Position numbers and translations under genes: made by a program
Origin: Panacagrimonas sp052387335
GTDB taxonomy: Bacteria; Pseudomonadota; Gammaproteobacteria; Nevskiales; Nevskiaceae
DNA: 54,568 nt
Direction: 5' to 3'
Assembly (NCBI GenBank): GCA_052387335.1
Contig: JBQTJH010000125.1
Span: 1 to 54,568 of the forward strand
The notes under the pieces: model-generated
Seen by the model: only the letters and a program-made list of their open reading frames with translations
The model's database searches: none
What the model was told of the DNA's origin: nothing
Part shown: in pieces, positions 42,105 to 50,937 of the stretch
Layout: each line of letters opens with the position of its first letter
Position numbering within the stretch: the first letter of the stretch is position 1

Positions 42105-43211
42105 CTAGAGTGCTGCCTTGGCCGCGCGATCGATGGGCTGTACCGCCATGCCCTCGACCAGCAGATGCACGCCCGCTGTCACCAGTCGCTGTTGCGCGCT
42201 GATCGAACCCGCCACGACCACGGTGCCATCCAGGTACTGGACGACCTGCACCGGCACTGACTTGACTGTGTGTCCGCCGTTGTCGCTGGCCACCACGGTC
42301 CACACCGCGGCGTGCTTCTGGTCCAGCGCGCCCAGCGCGGTAGCCGGCACGCGGAAGGTCTTGCCGGTGTCGGCGTCGGCCAGCATCACGGTTGCGGTGC
42401 TGCCCAGCTGCACCTTGTCGTCCGGCTGCAGCACGGTGACGCGGGCTTCGTGCGTGCGCGTGGCGCGGTCTGCCTGCGGGCTGATGTCGCGCACCTTGGC
42501 GGCGTAGCGCGAGCCGGGCTGGGTGAAGATCTCGACCACGAGTTGAGGCGCGTTGCGCAGAGTCTCGACGCGGCCCTCGGGCACCGCAACGCGCACTTCG
42601 CGCTCGCCGTCGGCGGCGATGCGCAGCACCGGCTGGCCGGCGGTCACTACATTGCCCGGCTCGCCAATCACCTGAGTCACCACGCCGTCGACATCGGCGG
42701 TGAGTTGCGTGTAGCGCGACTGATTACGCGCCAGGTCCAGCTGCGAGCGCGCCTGTTCCAGCCGCGCCTTGGCCAGCCGGTTGGCGTTGACTCTCTGATC
42801 GAGCATGGACTGGCCGACATGACCACGCGCCTTGAGGTCGGCGTAGCGCTTTTCTTCCTCGCTGCTGAGCCAGAAGTCGGCCTCGGCAGCGGCCACGGCC
42901 GCCTGTGCCGCATCCAGATTCAGCCGCGCGTCCTGCGGGTCCAAGGTCGCCAACACCATGCCGGGTTTGACCCGCGTGCCCAGTTCCACCTTGCGCGCGG
43001 CGATCTTGCCGGGGATGCGGAATGACAGGTCTGCTTCGACCCGTGCATGCACGGTGCCGGGATAAGAATCGAATCCGCCGGAACCGCGCATGGGCTGGGG
43101 CGCTTCCACCACCACCGGCCGCGGCGCGGGCGCGGGCGGCGGCGCAGACGAACACGCGGCCAGCAACAGAACGGGCAGGCAAATCAGTGGCCAGGACGAG
43201 CGGGATGACAC
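42105..43211 (-). CDS. RND pump periplasmic adaptor lipoprotein
   Basis: A 368-residue membrane fusion protein for the pump at 38979. It has a lipoprotein signal peptide (lipobox LAAC, Cys20), a Pro/Ala-rich linker, and a lipoyl half-motif around RIPGKIAARKVELGTRVKPG. A coiled-coil hairpin (LDAAQAAVAAAEADFWLSS to AKARLEQARSQLDLARNQS) comes next, then the second lipoyl half (YTQLTADVDGVVTQVIGEPG), beta-barrel and membrane-proximal domains. It bridges the inner-membrane pump and the outer-membrane channel. It is the first gene of the operon, divergent from the tetR-type gene. Confidence 0.9.
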   Translation of the reverse strand: MSSRSSWPLICLPVLLLAACSSAPPPAPAPRPVVVEAPQPMRGSGGFDSYPGTVHARVEADLSFRIPGKIAARKVELGTRVKPGMVLATLDPQDARLNLDAAQAAVAAAEADFWLSSEEEKRYADLKARGHVGQSMLDQRVNANRLAKARLEQARSQLDLARNQSRYTQLTADVDGVVTQVIGEPGNVVTAGQPVLRIAADGEREVRVAVPEGRVETLRNAPQLVVEIFTQPGSRYAAKVRDISPQADRATRTHEARVTVLQPDDKVQLGSTATVMLADADTGKTFRVPATALGALDQKHAAVWTVVASDNGGHTVKSVPVQVVQYLDGTVVVAGSISAQQRLVTAGVHLLVEGMAVQPIDRAAKAAL

Positions 43212-43376
43212 GGCGACCTCCTGCGGTGCAGAGCCGCAGTCCAGATATAGTGAACTGAATAGTACATTTAATCATCGGCCCCTCAAACTGGTTGAATTGA
43301 ATCTGTCGCGGCTCGTCAAAGTCGGGTCCATGCTGATCTCCCTGTACGATTCCGCGGTGATCCAGCGTCCGCCCCC
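43212..43376. promoter_or_regulatory. Divergent control region of RND pump and TetR gene
   Basis: This is a 165-bp spacer, locally AT-richer than its flanks around 43246-43275. On the minus strand TTAAAT and TATATC, 16 bases apart, could be the pump promoter. A GTAC-centred, imperfect palindrome at about 43258 is too weak to call an operator. The TetR product would be expected to bind here. Confidence 0.35.
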
Positions 43377-44048
43377 ATGAGCCGCAGCCCCAAAGTCTCC
43401 TTGCCTGTCGCGCCCAAGCCGGGGCCGGCGCGTGGCCGGCCAAAGGACCCGGACAAGCGCGCGGCCATCTTGATGGCGGCGAAAAAGCAGTTCACCGCGC
43501 AGGGGCTGCCCGGCACCAGCATGGAAGGCATCGCGGCCGAGGCGGGCGTGTCCAAGCTCACGGTCTACAGCCACTTCAAGAGCAAGGAAGAGCTGTTTCG
43601 CGAAACCGTGTCTTCAAAATGCAGCGAACACTGGCCGGAGGTCTTGTTCGACACCAACGTCAAGCATTCGCTGCGCGAACGGCTGCGCGGCATTGCCAGC
43701 GGATTTCTGGATCTGGTGTTTAGCGATGAGGTGTTGCGCATGTATCGCCTGATGGCGGCGCAGGATCAGGCGCAGACACAGTTCGGCCGTCTGTTCTGGG
43801 CCTTCGGTCCGGAGCGCACCTTGACCCGCCTGACGCAACTGCTGGAGGTTGCGAACAAGGCGGGCGAGCTGAAAGTGAGCGATGCGCGCGAAGCGGCTTC
43901 GCACTTCTTCATCCTGCTCAAGGGCGAACACCACATCAAGGCGCTGGTGGGTGCCGCACCGGCGCTGGATGTCGCCGCCCGAGCGCGGCATATCGACGCC
44001 GTGCTCAAGCTGTTTCTGCGCGCCTACGCGCCCGATTCGCCGCGCTGA
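43377..44048 (+). CDS. TetR-family regulator
   Basis: A 223-residue regulator. A Pro/Arg-rich lead (GPARGRPKDPDKR) precedes the N-terminal helix-turn-helix: AILMAAKKQFTAQGLPGTSM, IAAEAGVSKLTVYSHFKSKEELF. The C-terminal ligand domain carries EHWPEVLF and a helix pattern like the AcrR C-terminal families. It is divergent from the RND pump operon, so it most likely represses it and is released by a pump substrate. Its 3' end overlaps the convergent LysR gene by 25 bases. Confidence 0.9.
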   Translation: MSRSPKVSLPVAPKPGPARGRPKDPDKRAAILMAAKKQFTAQGLPGTSMEGIAAEAGVSKLTVYSHFKSKEELFRETVSSKCSEHWPEVLFDTNVKHSLRERLRGIASGFLDLVFSDEVLRMYRLMAAQDQAQTQFGRLFWAFGPERTLTRLTQLLEVANKAGELKVSDAREAASHFFILLKGEHHIKALVGAAPALDVAARARHIDAVLKLFLRAYAPDSPR

Positions 44049-44917
44049 TCCAGCATTTCGACGAAGGCCTCCAGCGGCGGGCTGGACCACACCCCGCGGC
44101 GCTGAATCCGGTACAGCGGTCGCTGGATGCGCAGCCCCTTCATCGGCACCACACGCAAGGTGCCGGCGGCCAGTTCGGTGCGTACCGCGAAGGCCGACAG
44201 CACCGCGATACCGACCCCGGTGGCTACCGTGTGCTTGATCGCCTCGGTGCTGGCCAGGGTCATGGATGGGCGCAGGGTGAGCTGCTTGGCAGAGAACGCC
44301 TTCTCCGTCACCGCGCGCGTGCCGGAGCCGAGCTCGTGCATCAGCAGCGGTTGCTGCATGACCGCCGCCAGCGGTGCCGGTTTGAGTCGCGTGATCGGAT
44401 GCCGCGGCGCCGCGATCAGCACCAGCTCATCGCTGGCGAACACGCGGTATTCCAGCAATTCGCTGCCGACGATGCCCTCGGTGAAGCCGATATCCAGCTC
44501 GCCGGCAATCAAGCGCTGTTCGATCAGCGCGGTGCTATCCACCTGCAGGAACAGCTCCACATCCGGGTAGCGTCGACGGAACCGCGCCAGCAGTGCCGGC
44601 ATCAGGTATGCACCCACCGTGCGGCTGGCGCCGATACGCAGGCGCCCGCGCACGCCGAGCTTGAGGTCGCCAATCGCCGCCTCGGCCTCCGCCTCGACCG
44701 CCACCAGATTATTGGCGTAGCCCTGCAATAAGCGGCCGGCCTCGGTCAGGCGCATGCCGCGCGGCAGCCGGTCGAACAGCAGCACGCCCAGCGCCTGCTC
44801 GAATTCGCCGAGCTGCTTGGAAACCGCCGACTGACTGATGTGCAGCTTCTGCGCGCCAGCACTGACGCTGCCGCTGGCGGCCACGGCCTGGAAGATCGAC
44901 AGGTGATTGAGGTTCAT
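44024..44917 (-). CDS. LysR-family regulator, probable control of cysD
   Basis: A 297-residue LysR-type regulator. The winged helix-turn-helix is at residues 3-60 (LSIFQAVAASGSVSAGAQKL, ISQSAVSKQLGEFEQALGV, LFDRLPRGMRLTEAG). An effector domain of periplasmic-binding fold follows: VRGRLRIGASRTVGAYLMPA, ELDIGFTEGIV, TRAVTEKAF, VATGVGIAVLS. It is divergent from cysD with a 112-bp gap that holds a perfect 23-bp palindrome. I infer that it controls cysD-cysNC and itself. It is too short and divergent in the effector domain to be called CysB with confidence; it looks closer to the CbbR/CysL-type group. Confidence 0.85.
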   Translation of the reverse strand: MNLNHLSIFQAVAASGSVSAGAQKLHISQSAVSKQLGEFEQALGVLLFDRLPRGMRLTEAGRLLQGYANNLVAVEAEAEAAIGDLKLGVRGRLRIGASRTVGAYLMPALLARFRRRYPDVELFLQVDSTALIEQRLIAGELDIGFTEGIVGSELLEYRVFASDELVLIAAPRHPITRLKPAPLAAVMQQPLLMHELGSGTRAVTEKAFSAKQLTLRPSMTLASTEAIKHTVATGVGIAVLSAFAVRTELAAGTLRVVPMKGLRIQRPLYRIQRRGVWSSPPLEAFVEMLDQRGESGA

Positions 44918-44940
44918 GGTGGCGCCTGCAGGTATGCAGA

Positions 44941-44963
44941 ATATTCATGTCAGACATGAATAT
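44941..44963. promoter_or_regulatory. Perfect 23-bp palindrome, likely LysR operator
   Basis: ATATTCATGTC (44941-44951) is followed by one A and then by its exact reverse complement GACATGAATAT (44953-44963). It begins 23 bases before the LysR start and ends 66 bases before cysD. It contains the T-N11-A layout expected for LysR-type sites (TTCATGTCAGACATGAA). An AT-rich stretch follows (TTTTTAATATG), where a cysD promoter could lie. Confidence 0.75.
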
Positions 44964-45029
44964 ATTGCCTTTTTAATATGTCTTGGCGTGACGTAGTCTG
45001 ACGGCCCCGTTCAGATTCCATCCGCGCCC

Positions 45030-45956
45030 ATGCCTGCGAATCCGTCGCTGTCGCCCGTGACGCTCACCCACCTGCAAAGGCTGGAAGCCGAGTCCATCCA
45101 CATCATGCGTGAGGTGGTCGCCGAGTCCGAGAAGCCGGTGATGCTGTACTCCGTGGGCAAGGACAGCGCGTGCATGCTGCACCTGGCGCGCAAGGCGTTC
45201 TATCCCTCGCCGCCGCCGTTCCCGCTGCTGCACGTGGACACGACGTGGAAGTTCAAGGCGATGTACGAGTTGCGCGACCAGATGGCGCGCGAGTCGGGTA
45301 TGGAGCTGCTGGTCTACCAAAACCCGGAAGCCAAGGCCAAGGGCATCAATCCCTTCGACCATGGCTCCTTGCACACCGACCTGTGGAAGACCGAAGGCCT
45401 CAAGCAGGCGCTGGACCTGCACAAGTTCGATGTGGCCTTTGGCGGTGCACGCCGCGACGAAGAAAAGAGCCGCGCCAAGGAGCGCATTTTCTCCTTTCGC
45501 TCGGCAAACCATCGCTGGGATGCCAAGAATCAGCGGCCGGAGCTGTGGAATTTGTACAACGCCAAGAAGGCCAAGGGCGAGAGCATCCGCGTCTTTCCTA
45601 TTTCCAACTGGACCGAGCTGGACATCTGGCAATACATCCACCTGGAGAACATCCCGATCGTGCCGCGGTACATGGCGGCACAGCGGCCGACGGTGGAGCG
45701 CGACGGCCTGCTGCTGATGGTGGACGACGAACGCTTCCGTCTGAACCCGGGTGAAAAGCCGGTGATGCGTTCCATCCGTTTCCGAACCTTGGGCTGCTAT
45801 CCGCTGACCGGCGCGGTTGAAAGCACCGCCGATACGCTGCCGCGCGTGATCCAGGAAATGCTGCTGACCACGACCTCTGAGCGTCAGGGGAGAATCATCG
45901 ACAAGGATGCGGGCAGCGCGAGCATGGAGAAGAAGAAGCAGGAGGGGTATTTCTGA
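45030..45956 (+). CDS. cysD: Sulfate adenylyltransferase subunit 2
   Basis: A 308-residue small subunit of ATP sulfurylase, a PP-loop enzyme that adenylates sulfate to APS using ATP, driven by GTP hydrolysis on CysN. The PP-loop is VMLYSVGKDSACMLHLARKA. HVDTTWKFKAMYELRD, FGGARRDEEKSRAKERIFSF, NWTELDIWQYI and GCYPLTGAVES are family blocks. It starts with ATG 45030; no clear ribosome binding site. It is followed after 166 bases, containing an inverted repeat, by cysNC. The operon lies behind the LysR palindrome. Confidence 0.95.
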   Translation: MPANPSLSPVTLTHLQRLEAESIHIMREVVAESEKPVMLYSVGKDSACMLHLARKAFYPSPPPFPLLHVDTTWKFKAMYELRDQMARESGMELLVYQNPEAKAKGINPFDHGSLHTDLWKTEGLKQALDLHKFDVAFGGARRDEEKSRAKERIFSFRSANHRWDAKNQRPELWNLYNAKKAKGESIRVFPISNWTELDIWQYIHLENIPIVPRYMAAQRPTVERDGLLLMVDDERFRLNPGEKPVMRSIRFRTLGCYPLTGAVESTADTLPRVIQEMLLTTTSERQGRIIDKDAGSASMEKKKQEGYF

Positions 45957-45975
45957 TGGCCGGGAAAAACCTAGA

Positions 45976-46109
45976 GGCCAACGCAAAGGCGCAAAGGCAA
46001 AAGAAAGGACGCAAAGAAATCCTGATGGATGCCAAGCGAACATTTACCTTCGGTTTTCCTTTTGATTCCCTTGCGCCTTTCTTTTCTCTTTGCGTCCTTT
46101 GCGTTAGCC
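45976..46109. repeat. Long imperfect inverted repeat between cysD and cysNC
   Basis: The arm 45976-46015 (with ACGCAAAGGCGCAAAG) and the reverse complement of 46071-46109 (with ACGCAAAGGACGCAAAG) match over about 39 bases with a few changes and a one-base shift. Each arm is itself built of GCAAAGG-type units. The element fills most of the spacer between two co-transcribed genes, so the mRNA would fold into a long hairpin. Similar GCGCAAAGG-rich repeats are, to my knowledge, scattered in many proteobacterial genomes. Confidence 0.65.
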
Positions 46110-46122
46110 GTTGGGTTTCCAA

Positions 46123-48042
46123 ATGAATACCGCCACACTCAATCAAGACCCGATCTACGTCACCGACGAGCTGATCGCGAAGGACATCGACGCTTATCTG
46201 GTCCGCCACCAGTACAAGAGCCTGCTGCGCTTCATCACCTGCGGCTCGGTGGACGACGGGAAATCGACGCTCATCGGCCGCTTGCTGTACGACTCGAAGA
46301 TGATCTTCGAGGACCAGCTTGCCGCGCTGGAAGCGGATTCGAAGAAGGTTGGCACGCAGGGTCAGGAGATCGACTTCGCGCTGCTGGTCGATGGCCTCGC
46401 CGCCGAGCGCGAACAGGGCATCACCATCGACGTGGCGTATCGCTTCTTTGCGACGGAGAAGCGCAAGTTCATCGTCGCCGACACCCCCGGCCACGAGCAG
46501 TACACGCGCAACATGGTCACCGGCGCGTCCACCGCGGACCTCGCGATCATTCTCATTGACGCGCGCAAGGGCGTGCTGACGCAGACACGCCGTCATTCTT
46601 ACCTTGCGCACCTGATCGGCATCCGCAACCTGGTGCTGGCGGTCAACAAGATGGACCTGATCGGCTACGAGAAAGCGAAGTACGAGGCCATCGTCGAGGA
46701 CTATCGCGCGTTTGCCACCAGCATCGGCATCAGCGCATTCACGCCCATGCCGATCTCTGGCTTCAAGGGCGACAACATCACGGCGAATTCGCCGAACATG
46801 CCCTGGTACACGGGCTCACCCTTGATGGCGCATCTGGAAACTGTCGAAGTGGATACCACGCTTGACCAGGCCAAGCCGTTCCGCCTGCCGGTGCAGTGGG
46901 TCAATCGCCCGAACCTGGATTTCCGCGGATTTTCCGGTCTGATCGCCAGCGGTTCGATCCGACCCGGCGATGCCATCCGCGTGCTGCCCAGCGGCAAGAC
47001 CAGCACGGTCAGCCGCATCGCGAGCTTCGACGGTGACCTGGATCAGGCGGTTGCGGGCCAGTCGATCACCCTCTGCTTCAAGGACGAGATCGACTGCTCG
47101 CGCGGCGATGTCATCACCAAGGCCGAAGAACCCGCGCCGGTTGCGGACCAGTTCGAAGCGACCCTGGTGTGGATGAACGACGAGGCCCTGATGCCCGGAC
47201 GGCCGTACTGGCTCAAGATTGGCACGCAGACGGTGACGGCGAGAGTGCAGGTGCCGGAGTACCAGATTCACGTCAACACGCTCGAACATCTCGCTGTGAA
47301 GACGCTGGACTTGAATGCCATTGGCGTGGCCAAGGTCACGACCGAGCGACCGATTGCGTTCGAGCCCTACGCCGACAACCGCGCGCTCGGCGGTTTCATC
47401 CTGATCGACAAATTCAGCAACGCCACGGTTGCGGCCGGCATGTTGCAGTTCGCGCTACGCCGCGCGCAGAACGTGCATTGGCAAGCGACTGACGTGACGC
47501 GCGAGCTGCGCGCCTCGCTCAAGCACCAGACGCCCAAGGTGCTGTGGTTCACCGGGTTATCAGGATCGGGCAAGAGCACCATCGCGAATCGGGTGGAATC
47601 GAGGCTCGCGCGCCTGGGCAAACACAGCTTCCTGCTCGACGGCGACAACATCCGTCACGGCCTCAACAAGGACCTGGGATTCACGCAGGCCGACCGCATC
47701 GAGAACATCCGCCGCATCGGCGAAGTCGCAAAGCTCATGACCGACGCCGGGCTGATCGTGCTGACCGCGTTCATCTCGCCGTTCCGTGCCGAGCGCGAGC
47801 TGGTGCGCTCGATGCTGCCCGCGGGCGAATTCATCGAGGTGTTCGTCGACACGCCGCTGGCAGAAGCGGAGAGGCGCGACGTGAAGGGCCTGTACAAGAA
47901 GGCCCGTGCCGGCGAGTTGCCCAACTTCACCGGCATCGACTCGCCCTACGAAGCACCGGAGGCCCCGGAGATTCTTATCGACACGACGGCGATGACGGCC
48001 GAGCAGGCGGCGGATTTGATCGTGAGCAGAATCCTGGCCTGA
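46123..48042 (+). CDS. cysNC: Bifunctional ATP sulfurylase large subunit / APS kinase
   Basis: A 639-residue fusion. The N-terminal CysN part is an elongation-factor-like GTPase (GSVDDGKSTLIGRLLYDSK, DTPGHEQYTRNMVTGAS, NKMDL) followed by two beta-barrel domains to about residue 440. The C-terminal CysC part (about 455-639) has P-loop GLSGSGKS at residue 478, LLDGDNIRHGLNKDLGF, and FISPFRAERELVR, and phosphorylates APS to PAPS. The complex with CysD therefore makes PAPS in one assembly. ATG 46123 is chosen over an in-frame TTG at 46111. PAPS may serve the sulfotransferase encoded next; cysH is not in the window. Confidence 0.95.
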   Translation: MNTATLNQDPIYVTDELIAKDIDAYLVRHQYKSLLRFITCGSVDDGKSTLIGRLLYDSKMIFEDQLAALEADSKKVGTQGQEIDFALLVDGLAAEREQGITIDVAYRFFATEKRKFIVADTPGHEQYTRNMVTGASTADLAIILIDARKGVLTQTRRHSYLAHLIGIRNLVLAVNKMDLIGYEKAKYEAIVEDYRAFATSIGISAFTPMPISGFKGDNITANSPNMPWYTGSPLMAHLETVEVDTTLDQAKPFRLPVQWVNRPNLDFRGFSGLIASGSIRPGDAIRVLPSGKTSTVSRIASFDGDLDQAVAGQSITLCFKDEIDCSRGDVITKAEEPAPVADQFEATLVWMNDEALMPGRPYWLKIGTQTVTARVQVPEYQIHVNTLEHLAVKTLDLNAIGVAKVTTERPIAFEPYADNRALGGFILIDKFSNATVAAGMLQFALRRAQNVHWQATDVTRELRASLKHQTPKVLWFTGLSGSGKSTIANRVESRLARLGKHSFLLDGDNIRHGLNKDLGFTQADRIENIRRIGEVAKLMTDAGLIVLTAFISPFRAERELVRSMLPAGEFIEVFVDTPLAEAERRDVKGLYKKARAGELPNFTGIDSPYEAPEAPEILIDTTAMTAEQAADLIVSRILA

Positions 48043-48050
48043 GCGATACG

Positions 48051-48087
48051 ATGCGGCGGCGGCAGCTTGGGGCTGCCGCCGCCGCAT
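48051..48087 (+). terminator. Strong hairpin after cysNC
   Basis: A perfect 16-bp stem, ATGCGGCGGCGGCAGC (48051-48066) and its reverse complement (48072-48087), with a 5-nt loop TTGGG, begins 8 bases after the cysNC stop and ends 24 bases before the sulfotransferase start. It is followed by TACGTTGTTT, not a clean U-run. It may terminate or attenuate transcription into the sulfotransferase gene, or protect the cysDNC mRNA end. Confidence 0.55.
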
Positions 48088-48111
48088 TACGTTGTTTCCA
48101 GGGAGACGTCC

Positions 48112-49008
48112 GTGAAGCCCATTGCCTGGCCGGTCAAGCGTCGCGAGCTGCACAATCATCACTTCGATTCGACGATCTGGAACGATCTGAAATTTCGCGA
48201 CGACGACGTCGTGATCTCCACCTGGGCCAAGTCGGGCACCACCTGGACGCAGCAGATCGTGATGCAGATGATCGTCGGCGGCGACCCGGAGCTGAATACC
48301 TCGGAGCTGTCGCCCTGGCTGGACATGCGCGTGCCGCCGAAGGACGTGAAGCTGCCGGTGGTCGAGGCGCAGACGCATAGGCGCGTGATCAAAACCCATC
48401 TGCCGGTCGATGCCCTGGTCTATTCGCCCAAGGCGAAATACCTCTACATCGGGCGCGATGGGCGCGACGTGCTGTGGAGCATGTATCACCATCACGTCAA
48501 CGCGAGCCCGCTGTGGTACGAGGCGCTCAACGACACGCCGGGAAGAGTCGGCCCGGCGATGGAGCGCACAAGCTTGAGCGTGCGCGAATACTGGCAGGAG
48601 TGGATGAGCCGCGATGGTCATCCGTTCTGGCCGTACTGGGAGAACGTGCGCACCTGGTGGGAGATACGCGAGCTGCCGAATCTGCTGATGATTCACTTCA
48701 ATGATCTGAAGCGCGACCTGCCGGGGCAGATGCGCCGCATGGCGACCTTTCTCGACATCGAGGTGGCACCGGATCGCTGGGACGACATCCTGCGTTACTG
48801 CTCCTTCGACTGGATGAAGCGCAACGGCGACAAGGTCGCGCCACTCGGTGGCGCGCTGTGGGACGGTGGCGGTGGCACCTTCATCAACAAGGGCACCAAC
48901 GGCCGCTGGGCCGACGTGCTCAGCGCTCAGGACTGCGCCGAGTACGAGGCGCGTGCCGTCAGCGAGCTGGGACCGGAATGCGCGCGCTGGTTGGCGCAGG
49001 GCGGTTGA
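48112..49008 (+). CDS. PAPS-dependent sulfotransferase
   Basis: A 298-residue cytosolic-type sulfotransferase. The 5'-phosphosulfate loop WAKSGTTW is at residues 38-45. YIGRDGRDVLWSMYHH supplies the 3'-phosphate Arg/Ser region, and FINKGTNGRWADVLS is the late KGxxGxW block. It would transfer sulfate from PAPS to a hydroxyl or amine of a small molecule, lipid or glycan; the acceptor is unknown. The GTG at 48112 follows GGGAG at good spacing and is preferred to the in-frame start at 48067, which lies inside the hairpin. Position right behind cysD-cysNC suggests PAPS supply and use are linked. Confidence 0.88.
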   Translation: MKPIAWPVKRRELHNHHFDSTIWNDLKFRDDDVVISTWAKSGTTWTQQIVMQMIVGGDPELNTSELSPWLDMRVPPKDVKLPVVEAQTHRRVIKTHLPVDALVYSPKAKYLYIGRDGRDVLWSMYHHHVNASPLWYEALNDTPGRVGPAMERTSLSVREYWQEWMSRDGHPFWPYWENVRTWWEIRELPNLLMIHFNDLKRDLPGQMRRMATFLDIEVAPDRWDDILRYCSFDWMKRNGDKVAPLGGALWDGGGGTFINKGTNGRWADVLSAQDCAEYEARAVSELGPECARWLAQGG

Positions 49009-49028
49009 GGAACGCTGCACCGGGTGCC

Positions 49029-49098
49029 GTCGCGGCTGCGCCACTCCTACGTCGCTCCTGCAGGCGATTGTTCTTTGTAGGAGCGGCAAGGCCGCGAC
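49029..49098. repeat. Inverted pair of REP-like elements
   Basis: GTAGGAGCGGCAAGGCCGCGAC (49077-49098) and the reverse complement of 49029-49050 match in 19 of 22 positions. Each copy is a GC-rich palindrome with a GTAGGAG head, and the two face each other 26 bases apart, the arrangement called a REPIN. They sit in the 281-bp gap between the sulfotransferase and monooxygenase genes, which shows nothing else recognisable. GTAGGAGCGGC-type REPs are known from Xanthomonadales and relatives. Confidence 0.65.
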
Positions 49099-49289
49099 CG
49101 AACGCGAAACGGACCTGCGCAGGCTGTCCCCGCCTGCGCGCCTGAGTCGGTCCCCGCTGACCTGCCCACACCGAGGGTGCGCCCTACCCCTGTGGGGGTG
49201 GTCTCAAATCAGATGGCTTGGGTACTGTAGTCAGGTGCGTCGGCACGGCCGGCGAATCAATGACTAGAACCCGAGGAGGTCCGCTGTTT

Positions 49290-50924
49290 ATGTCTGCCAC
49301 GTCCACCGCTCCGCAAATCACGCAAACCTGTGACGCTGTCGTCGTCGGTGCCGGCGTCGCCGGCCTGTGCCAGACCCATCACCTGCGCAAGCTGGGCTTC
49401 AACGTGCAGGGCATCGAAGCCGGGTCCGATGTTGGCGGCACCTGGTATTGGAACCGTTATCCCGGCTGCCGCTTCGATTCGCAGACCGAGGTCTACCAGT
49501 TCTGGTTCGACGAGGCGCTGCACAAGGCTTGGGAAGGACCGCGCGAGCGTTTCGGCGCGCAGCCGGACAACGAGCGCTGGTTGCAGTTCGCCGCAGATTT
49601 TCTCGATCTGCGCCGCAGCTACAAATTCAACACGCGCGTCGAGTCCGCCCACTACAACGAGTCCACCGGCCGCTGACTGGTGACCACCGACAAGGGCGAC
49701 CAGCTCGACGCGCAGTTCTTCATCAGCTGCTCGGGCATGCTGTCTGCGCCGATGACGGAAACCTTCAAGGGTCAGAGCACGTTCAGGGGCAAGCTGATGC
49801 ACACGGCGCGCTGGCCCAAGGAAAAGGCCGATCTTGCCGGCAAGCGCGTCGGCGTGGTCGGCGTGGGCGCCACCGGCATCCAGGTGATCCAGACCATCGC
49901 GCCGCAGGTCGGACATCTGACGGTGTTCGTGCTCAATCCGAACTTCATCACGCCGATGCACAATCCGAAGTACAGCGATGCTGATCGCGAAAACTTCAAG
50001 AACCGTTTCGACGAAACGCGTAACCAAGTCGCAGGCACGTTCGGCGGATTTGACTACGACTTCCACAACGGCAACTGGAACGACGCCACGCCCGAACAGC
50101 GCCGCGCGGTGTACGAGCGGCTGTGGGCCGATGGATCGCTGTCGCTGTGGCTGTCGGCTTACCCGGAGATCTTCTTCGAGAAGGCGGCGGCCGAGGACAT
50201 CACCGCGTTCGTGAGCGAGAAGATGCAGGAACGCCTGAAGTCGCGTCCGGATCTGTGGGAAACCCTGATCCCCTCCGACCACACCTTCGGCATTCGGCGC
50301 GTGCCGCTGGAAAACGGCTATCTCGAAGCCTTCCTGCGCCCCAATGTCGTGGCCGTGAACTGCCACAAGACCGGCATCACCGAAGTGGTGCCCGAGGGGG
50401 TGAAGACCTCCGACGGCAAGGTACACGAACTCGATGTGCTGATTCTGGCCACCGGCTTCGACGCCGGCACCGGCGCGCTCACGCGCATGGACATTCGTGG
50501 CCGCGGCGGACGTTCGCTCAAGGACGACTGGAGCAAGGACATCCGCACCACCATGGGCCTGCAGATACACGGGTATCCGAACCTGTTCACGACCGGCGCG
50601 CCGCTGGCGCCCGCAGCAGCCCTGTGCAACATGACCACTTGCTTGCAGCAGCAGGCGGGCTTCATCGCCGACACCATCGCCTACCTGCGTGACAAGGGCT
50701 ACAAGGTGATGGAACCCACGGCGGCGAAGGAAGCCGAGTGGGTCAAGCACCACGACGACATCGCCAACGCCACGCTCTTCACCAAGACCAACTCCTGGTA
50801 CATGGGCTCCAACGTGCCGGGCAAGCCGCGCCGGCTGCTGTCCTACGCCGGCGGTGTGGGCACCTACAGACAGGCCTGCGAAGACGTGAAGGCGAGCGAC
50901 TATCAGGGCTTCGCGCTGAGTTGA
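49290..50924 (+). pseudogene. Baeyer-Villiger-type flavin monooxygenase, interrupted by TGA
   Basis: The reading frame of about 544 codons encodes a class B flavin monooxygenase. An FAD fingerprint (VVVGAGVAGLCQTHHL), GGTWYWNRYPGCRFDSQ, the Baeyer-Villiger motif FRGKLMHTARWPKE and an NADPH fingerprint (VGVVGVGATGIQVI) occur in order. Codon 129 (49674-49676) is TGA where relatives have Trp in a GRW-x-VTTD segment; everything before and after is in the same frame and intact. A single TGG to TGA change explains it. Start ATG 49290 has GGAGG ten bases upstream; the second part could reinitiate at GTG 49680 but would lack the FAD fingerprint. Such enzymes insert oxygen next to ketones. The break may be real, a sequencing error or, less likely, recoding. 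Confidence 0.85.
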
Positions 50925-50937
50925 TGTCGGATGGGTG

